Notes under the pieces: generated by a model
Database searches by the model: none
Seen by the model: the letters and a program-made list of their open reading frames with translations, nothing else
Told to the model about the DNA's origin: nothing
In this document: positions 6,607 to 10,097 of the stretch, in pieces
Position numbering within the stretch: position 1 is the stretch's first letter
Layout: the number at the start of each line of letters is the position of its first letter
Assembly: GCA_014523695.1 (NCBI GenBank)
Contig: JAATVS010000039.1
Span: forward strand, 1 to 10,097
Direction of reading: 5' to 3'
From: Nitrososphaerales archaeon TH5895
GTDB lineage: Archaea; Thermoproteota; Nitrososphaeria; Nitrososphaerales; Nitrososphaeraceae
DNA length: 10,097 bases
Made by a program: the position numbers and the translations under genes

Positions 6607-7194
6607 CTAACTAGGCATCTTGCGTACAGTTGATTCCACCCTTTCATGCAAATCCATCACGGATTTGCGCAAGTCATGCAGATCCTTTGATATCGTATCC
6701 AGTTCCTTCCTTGTAGGAAGATTTAGGATTCCTAGTGTCCTTTGAGACGAGGCTTGGATTTGACTTAGTAAGTCCATCTGTTTGTCCAACAAATCTCGAT
6801 ATGTAAGCGCAAAATCCTTAGAGTTAAATAACTTAGTAAACTCTTCCTCAAAAGAATCAATCATTATTTTTCTGTAATCATCTAGATCCTTTTTGGTTTT
6901 GATATCTAGTAACGAAGAAGAGGTCTTCTCATTAATTCTTAAAGCTGCATTAACGTATGCCTGGTTAACCTGCTTCCAGTACTGGCCAAGGGTAATCTGA
7001 GATTTCATTATTGTTTCCGCCAAATTGGCAACTTGAGCGTTCTGCTCCTTGATATTACCAAAATATGAAAATAACGGGCCTATTGTTGGTAGTTTAAAAA
7101 CTTCCTCCCAAATTCCTAGCATACTCTTTCCGAGCTCATCATTTTCTTCAATGCCACGCCTCATTTCGTCTCCTACCTGTTCGTCTGACGCCAT
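6607..7194 (-). CDS. phaE: class III poly(R)-hydroxyalkanoate synthase subunit PhaE
   Basis: This 195-residue partner of PhaC activates the class III synthase that polymerises hydroxyacyl-CoA into storage polymer. The C-terminal PhaE box is clear: LGILNLPTRKELDTI (about 154-168), followed by a heptad-patterned helix (DLHDLRKSVMDLHERVE) likely to be a coiled coil. The rest is mainly helical, with W29, F33, P36 and a WKQVNQAY segment at 73-80 typical of the family. There is no signal peptide. It is short for the family, bacterial PhaE often being over 300 residues. The ATG at 7194 is the natural start; a TATAAG on the minus strand at 7247-7252 would give a leader of about 29 bases. phaC, usually adjacent, is absent on both sides, where the neighbours are the convergent phasin-AbrB gene and a tRNA gene. 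Confidence 0.85.
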   Translation of the reverse strand: MASDEQVGDEMRRGIEENDELGKSMLGIWEEVFKLPTIGPLFSYFGNIKEQNAQVANLAETIMKSQITLGQYWKQVNQAYVNAALRINEKTSSSLLDIKTKKDLDDYRKIMIDSFEEEFTKLFNSKDFALTYRDLLDKQMDLLSQIQASSQRTLGILNLPTRKELDTISKDLHDLRKSVMDLHERVESTVRKMPS

Positions 7195-7280
7195 ATCTAA
7201 TAGTACTATTGTTTTAGCCCGAATTTGTAGCTATTGAAATTGAGTACTTATAGAACTCCCATTTTAACAAAAACTAAGAA

Positions 7281-7289
7281 TTTTATAAG
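7281..7289 (+). promoter_or_regulatory. strong TATA-like box upstream of tRNA-Arg
   Basis: TTTTATAAG is a good archaeal TATA match and predicts transcription from about 7311, some 47 bases before the tRNA. A weaker box, GTATTTAC at 7331-7338, would start nearly at the tRNA itself. Either may serve the tRNA. Confidence 0.35.
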
Positions 7290-7357
7290 GAGTGGAGCTT
7301 GAAAATTAAGAAGCGGAAGAATACCACCGGGTATTTACTCAAGAATTCGTTTACGTT

Positions 7358-7446
7358 GGGCTCGTAGCTCAGCTTGGATAGAGCGCCTGCCTTCTAAACC
7401 TAGTGAAGAAAGCCGGAAGTCGAGGGATCGAAGCCCTCCGGGCCCG
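7358..7446 (+). tRNA. tRNA-Arg(TCT) with a 14-nt intron
   Basis: The cloverleaf is complete. Acceptor GGGCTCG (7358-7364) pairs with CGGGCCC (7439-7445), discriminator G7446. The D stem is GCTC/GAGC with GG and A20, the arginine identity base. The T stem is GAGGG/CCCTC with loop ATCGAAG. The anticodon TCT is at 7393-7395. The anticodon stem CCTGC (7386-7390) pairs with GCCGG (7412-7416) with one U-C mismatch at positions 29-41. Removing 7397-7410 gives a 75-base mature tRNA, and G15-C48 can pair. CCA is not encoded. The T loop starts with A instead of the usual T. Confidence 0.9.
7397..7410 (+). other. tRNA intron in a bulge-helix-bulge motif
   Basis: The intron sits at the canonical 37/38 site. 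A central 4-bp helix pairs CTTC (7391-7394) with GAAG (7405-7408). Three-base bulges follow on each side: TAA (7395-7397) and AAA (7409-7411). The splicing endonuclease cuts after the second bulge base, which gives 7396/7397 and 7410/7411 exactly. The inner hairpin is only 2 bp with a 3-base loop. Confidence 0.85.
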
Positions 7447-7490
7447 CTAGACCTTGTGATCCTTAAACGGGCCAGAATTTCCGTCATTTA

Positions 7491-7497
7491 TTATAAA
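7491..7497 (+). promoter_or_regulatory. TATA box for the rpl1-rpl10 operon
   Basis: TTATAAA is centred about 27 bases before the ATG of rpl1 at 7522, so the ribosomal protein mRNA is predicted to be leaderless. It separates this operon from the tRNA ending at 7446. Confidence 0.55.
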
Positions 7498-7521
7498 CAA
7501 TTTTAAGTAGGCATCCTTCAA

Positions 7522-8202
7522 ATGTTTGCGACCAACTTGGTAACCGATAAGCATCTGCGAGAGTTGATAAAACATGCTAGGGATCGCTTGGATAAGCGAC
7601 ACTTCACGCAGTCAGCTGAATTGACGCTTATATTGAAGGATATTGACGTGAAAAAGGGATTTAGTCTGAACGAAGTAATAAGTTTACCACATAAATCAAA
7701 TGATGAATCTGTGATTTGCCTAATCGGTTCTGGAGACTTGGCAATGAGAGCCAGGAAAGTAGGCATTCAAACTGTTCTGGAACCTCAAGAGCTCGACAGA
7801 TTGGGAACTAATAAAAGGGAGGCAAGAAAATTGGTTAGAAAGCATGATTTTTTCTTATCCGATACTTCTTTAATGTCATCAGTAGGACGGTCTATCGGAC
7901 AGTTTCTGGGTCCCAAAGGCAAGATGCCCGCTCCATTACCCTACGGCGCTCCTCTTGAATCGATTGTCAATCGATTTCAAGGCTCGATAAGACTGAGAAT
8001 TAAAAATCAATTGAGTGTTTCTGCTAAAGTTGGAGATGAAGGGATGGACGATTCCTCATTGGCTAGCAATGCCGTCGCAGTAGTTTCAGCACTTGAAAAG
8101 AAGCTCCCTCAAGGAGAGAAGAATATCCGTAGCGCTGTCTTCAAATTCTCAATGAGTAGACCAGCAAAGTCAGGTGCTTTGAAAGGGGAATCGGTGGGAT
8201 AA
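7522..8202 (+). CDS. rpl1: large-subunit ribosomal protein uL1
   Basis: This 226-residue protein forms the L1 stalk of the 50S subunit and binds 23S rRNA at the E-site side, helping deacylated tRNA leave. The L1 signature region is visible at 130-138 (GPKGKMPAP). Before it is the typical GSGDLAMRARKVGIQTV Rossmann-like segment of domain II, and after it the second half of domain I returns (SIRLRIKNQLSVSAKVG). The length is normal for archaea. The ATG is fixed by a TATA box 27 bases upstream. rpl10 follows after 5 bases, so the two form an operon. The rpl11 gene, often found just ahead of rpl1, is not here; a tRNA gene occupies that place. Archaeal L1 can repress its own mRNA, and a hairpin lies early in the coding region. 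Confidence 0.95.
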   Translation: MFATNLVTDKHLRELIKHARDRLDKRHFTQSAELTLILKDIDVKKGFSLNEVISLPHKSNDESVICLIGSGDLAMRARKVGIQTVLEPQELDRLGTNKREARKLVRKHDFFLSDTSLMSSVGRSIGQFLGPKGKMPAPLPYGAPLESIVNRFQGSIRLRIKNQLSVSAKVGDEGMDDSSLASNAVAVVSALEKKLPQGEKNIRSAVFKFSMSRPAKSGALKGESVG

Positions 8203-8207
8203 TAACT

Positions 8208-9101
8208 TTGGTCGGATCTGAAATTAAGGATGGTAGCAGAAGGAACTACCCCAAGAAAAAGAGGCTTATGTATCAGGAGATGATGAAATTTCCTAAGGAA
8301 TACAGTGCCGTAGCCATTTCTAATCTGAATAAAGTTAGAGCAAATCAATTAATGCAGCTCAGAAAAAAATTTCGCACTGATATGAAATTGAGGGTCGTGA
8401 AGAACAAAGTGGTACAGAGAGCGTTTGAAAAGATCGACGATATCCCTCAGTTACCCGAATTCAGCAAGAGGCTGGAAGGACAATGTTTGCTTCTGTTTAC
8501 TAATACCAATCCCTTTCGTCTCAATATAATTTTCGATAAAAGCAAGATATTTCTACCTGCAAAGGGCGGAGATATTTCACCCACCGAAATCATTGTTCAC
8601 GCTGGAAACACCGGGATTACTCCAGGGCCAGTCCTTTCAGAGTTCAAAGAAGCCAATGTTCCAACTAAAATTGACCAAGGAAGTATTTGGGTGGTAAAGG
8701 ACACTCTTGTCGCCAAGCCCGGCGACGAAATTTCTCAGAAATTAGCTTCCCTCTTAAGCAAATTAGACGTAAAACCTATTGAAGCAGGTATATCAGTAAC
8801 TTGTGCACTTGCAGATGGCCTTCTCTTTACGGAAGATGATCTAAGAATTGATTTGGACGTCTATTCTAAGGAACTGGCGAGGGGCGCATTCGATGGCCAG
8901 AATTTGGCCATTTTATGCGGTTACCTTACCCCCGAAACAGTTAGGCCGTTGATACTACAAGCAGGACAAGAAGCATTGAATCTGTCAGTTTTGACAGGTT
9001 ACATAAATAAAGACACCATCAAACCTATTCTATTGAGCGCTCACACTCAATCCTTAAGTATTTCCTACATCATCAAAGAAAAGGGCTATACGGTAGCCTG
9101 A
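8208..9101 (+). CDS. rpl10: large-subunit ribosomal protein uL10 (P0)
   Basis: This 297-residue base of the ribosomal stalk binds 23S rRNA and holds P1/L12 dimers. The rRNA-binding domain (about 20-110) has the usual EYSAVAISNLNKVRANQL segment and the LRVVKNKVV motif. The archaeal insertion domain follows with NTGITPGPVLSEF and VAKPGDEIS. Residues 238-289 form the helical spine as two similar 26-residue units, beginning GYLTPETVRPLIL and GYINKDTIKPILL, which carry P1-binding helices. The protein stops right after the spine (KGYTVA) and lacks the acidic GLxxLFG tail found on most archaeal P0 proteins. The start is a TTG at 8208, five bases after rpl1; GGTGGG just upstream can serve as ribosome binding site. 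The next in-frame ATG (8268) would remove the start of the rRNA-binding domain. Its last codons are duplicated downstream. Confidence 0.94.
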   Translation: MVGSEIKDGSRRNYPKKKRLMYQEMMKFPKEYSAVAISNLNKVRANQLMQLRKKFRTDMKLRVVKNKVVQRAFEKIDDIPQLPEFSKRLEGQCLLLFTNTNPFRLNIIFDKSKIFLPAKGGDISPTEIIVHAGNTGITPGPVLSEFKEANVPTKIDQGSIWVVKDTLVAKPGDEISQKLASLLSKLDVKPIEAGISVTCALADGLLFTEDDLRIDLDVYSKELARGAFDGQNLAILCGYLTPETVRPLILQAGQEALNLSVLTGYINKDTIKPILLSAHTQSLSISYIIKEKGYTVA

Positions 9102-9111
9102 ATAAATATTT
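9057..9111 (+). repeat. 55-bp direct repeat, copy 1 (end of rpl10)
   Basis: This copy covers the last 14 codons of rpl10, its TGA stop and ten following A/T-rich bases. It is identical over all 55 bases to 9129-9183. The T-rich end (AAATATTTTT) may also terminate transcription. Confidence 0.95.
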
Positions 9112-9128
9112 TTAACGAATCCCCTCAG

Positions 9129-9183
9129 AGTATTTCCTACATCATCAAAGAAAAGGGCTATACGGTAGCCTGAATAAATATTT
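9129..9183 (+). repeat. 55-bp direct repeat, copy 2 (displaced end of rpl10)
   Basis: A perfect copy of 9057-9111 lies exactly 72 bases downstream, in the same reading frame, so it again encodes the rpl10 C-terminus and stop without a start codon. The copied core is bounded by CAGAGTA at 9126-9132 and CAGAGTA at 9185-9191, like a target-site duplication around an insertion of about 52 bases. It is non-coding debris or a second termination region. Confidence 0.95.
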
Positions 9184-9240
9184 ACAGAGTACCCCAACGC
9201 ATATTAGAAATTCACGATTGTATCGGTTCCGCTTGTCCAA

Positions 9241-9546
9241 TTACCCAAAGAGTGCCGACAATCCTTCCAATGCTTCTTCCTCCTTCTTTTCCTCCTTCTT
9301 TTCCTCCTCTTTTGATTCAGCAGGCTGAGGCGAGGTCGCGGCTGGCGATGTTACAGGTCCTTGGACGGAAACTGGACTGCTCTTTAGAGCTTCGTCAATA
9401 TTTACCTCGCCCAAGGCGGTAACGAGAGATTTGATTCGCACATCATCTGGAGCAACCCCAGTAGCCTTTATGACATTCCTTACATTATCCTCATTTATAT
9501 CCAGTTTCAGTTTGTGTAACAATAAAGCCGCATACATATATTCCAT
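9241..9546 (-). CDS. rpl12: large-subunit ribosomal protein P1 (archaeal L12)
   Basis: This 101-residue stalk protein binds uL10 as dimers and recruits and activates elongation factors. The N-terminal dimerisation domain begins MEYMYAALLLHKLKLDINED, as in most archaeal P1 proteins. A Pro/Ala/Ser hinge follows at about 57-77, then a highly acidic Glu/Lys run and the factor-binding end ALEGLSALFG. The Glu/Lys run makes a long pyrimidine tract on the plus strand (about 9270-9313). I chose the ATG at 9546. An in-frame ATG at 9573 would add nine unusual residues (MVKHRPNST) and leave its TATA box touching the start codon. In most archaea rpl12 follows rpl10 on the same strand; here it is convergent with rpl10 and has its own promoter. 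Confidence 0.93.
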   Translation of the reverse strand: MEYMYAALLLHKLKLDINEDNVRNVIKATGVAPDDVRIKSLVTALGEVNIDEALKSSPVSVQGPVTSPAATSPQPAESKEEEKKEEKKEEEALEGLSALFG

Positions 9547-9575
9547 TGTAGAATTTGGTCTATGCTTGACCATAA

Positions 9576-9582
9576 TATAAAA
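9576..9582 (-). promoter_or_regulatory. TATA box for rpl12
   Basis: Read on the minus strand, TTTTATA lies two bases upstream of the ATG at 9573. That is too close for 9573 to be translated, but it is about 33 bases before the ATG at 9546. Transcription would start near 9552, giving an almost leaderless mRNA. Confidence 0.45.
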
Positions 9583-9594
9583 CTTTCAATATCT

Positions 9595-10097
9595 TTAGAG
9601 GATCCGCGTACTCCTCGCGACTGCATAAACATGTTCCTTTAAATCTCTTTCATAAAGGGAATTCATTTTCTCCAGGAGGACAGTCCTAGCATACTGTCTT
9701 TCCTCATCAGTCGATGCTCTGAATATATGCGAGAATAGATCTGGAAGATTCTCGCGTATCCAGCCATCGAGTACGAAGTACCTTTTTTCGTTTATCCAAG
9801 TAGTCTTTGTGTTGCCTAAATCAATTTCATCGCTGAAGGCCCCACTTTCCACCCGATCTATGAGCATAAAAATACAGTTATTTGGGTCCGGATCCTGAAG
9901 CACTTGTGCAGGCCTACCTTGCACCACCCCCGATTTAACTCTCTCCATCAAACCAACCGGACGGATAAATGAGCCAAGGACCGAAAGCTTTTTCCCGTTA
10001 ATTTCATGGACTCTACCTATGACTAGATTGTGAGAGTCATTGTCGTTCTGTGCAGAAAATACATAATCTCCACGTTTTATGCGCCCACGTCCAAACA
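9595..10097 (-). CDS. unrecognised protein, 5' end beyond the right edge
   Basis: The frame stays open from the window edge to the stop at 9595-9597, giving 166 visible residues. A TTG/ATG pair at 9951-9946 is internal, since open coding sequence runs on upstream: FGRGRIKRGDYVFSAQNDND, then LVIGRVHEINGKKLSVLGSF. The upstream part looks like a small beta barrel (GDYVFS...IGRVHEI), the middle is mixed, and the C-terminal third (ENLPDLFSHIFRASTDEERQ onward) is helical and charged. There is no membrane helix or metal-binding cluster. I do not recognise the family. It lies directly upstream of rpl12 on the same strand, with only the rpl12 promoter between them, so partial co-transcription with rpl12 is possible. 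Confidence 0.75.
   Translation of the reverse strand, partial: FGRGRIKRGDYVFSAQNDNDSHNLVIGRVHEINGKKLSVLGSFIRPVGLMERVKSGVVQGRPAQVLQDPDPNNCIFMLIDRVESGAFSDEIDLGNTKTTWINEKRYFVLDGWIRENLPDLFSHIFRASTDEERQYARTVLLEKMNSLYERDLKEHVYAVARSTRIL

Noticed and set aside
9102..9173. Read-through of the rpl10 TGA into the duplicated block (24 in-frame codons to the next TGA)
   Set aside because: There is no sign of a recoding element. The spacer codons do not look like uL10, and the in-frame period follows simply from the 72-base distance.

Overview
The window reads as the chromosome of an ammonia-oxidising-type archaeon of the Nitrososphaerota (Thaumarchaeota), most likely the soil group I.1b (Nitrososphaera/Nitrosocosmicus-like). 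The evidence is a Rieske protein, a fused b6f-type cytochrome b and an amicyanin-like blue copper protein in a row; archaeal ribosomal proteins uL1, uL10 and P1/L12; a tRNA with a bulge-helix-bulge intron; archaeal TATA boxes placed for leaderless mRNAs; and class III polyhydroxyalkanoate (PHA) genes. The assignment is inferred from gene content only. Both ends of the window cut through open frames.

Layout. 1-860: a possible gene tail, a stand-alone Lrp/AsnC ligand-binding (RAM) protein, and a very small C2H2 zinc-finger protein. 866-1843: a rhomboid intramembrane protease whose C-terminus looks like a small heat-shock protein (Hsp20/alpha-crystallin) domain. 1955-4731: a complex III module of Tat-exported Rieske protein, cytochrome b (overlapping the Rieske gene) and a membrane-anchored cupredoxin under its own TATA box. 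These should carry electrons from quinol to a copper carrier on the outer face of the membrane.

4800-7194: a carbon-storage neighbourhood. A small unknown beta-rich protein (minus) and an alpha/beta hydrolase (plus) diverge from one nearly symmetric TATA box. An unusual helical (phasin-like) plus AbrB-fold protein follows. The PHA synthase subunit PhaE is on the opposite strand. No phaC catalytic subunit is in view. 7358-10097: tRNA-Arg(TCT) with a 14-nt intron, then rpl1-rpl10, then rpl12 on the opposite strand, then an unrecognised gene running off the right edge. The last codons and stop of rpl10 are duplicated just downstream, flanked by a 7-bp direct repeat.

Most of the window is conserved core-genome content. 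I see no CRISPR array, insertion sequence, prophage or defence system. The most unusual items are the rhomboid-Hsp20 fusion, the phasin-AbrB fusion, the copied end of rpl10 and the symmetric divergent promoter.
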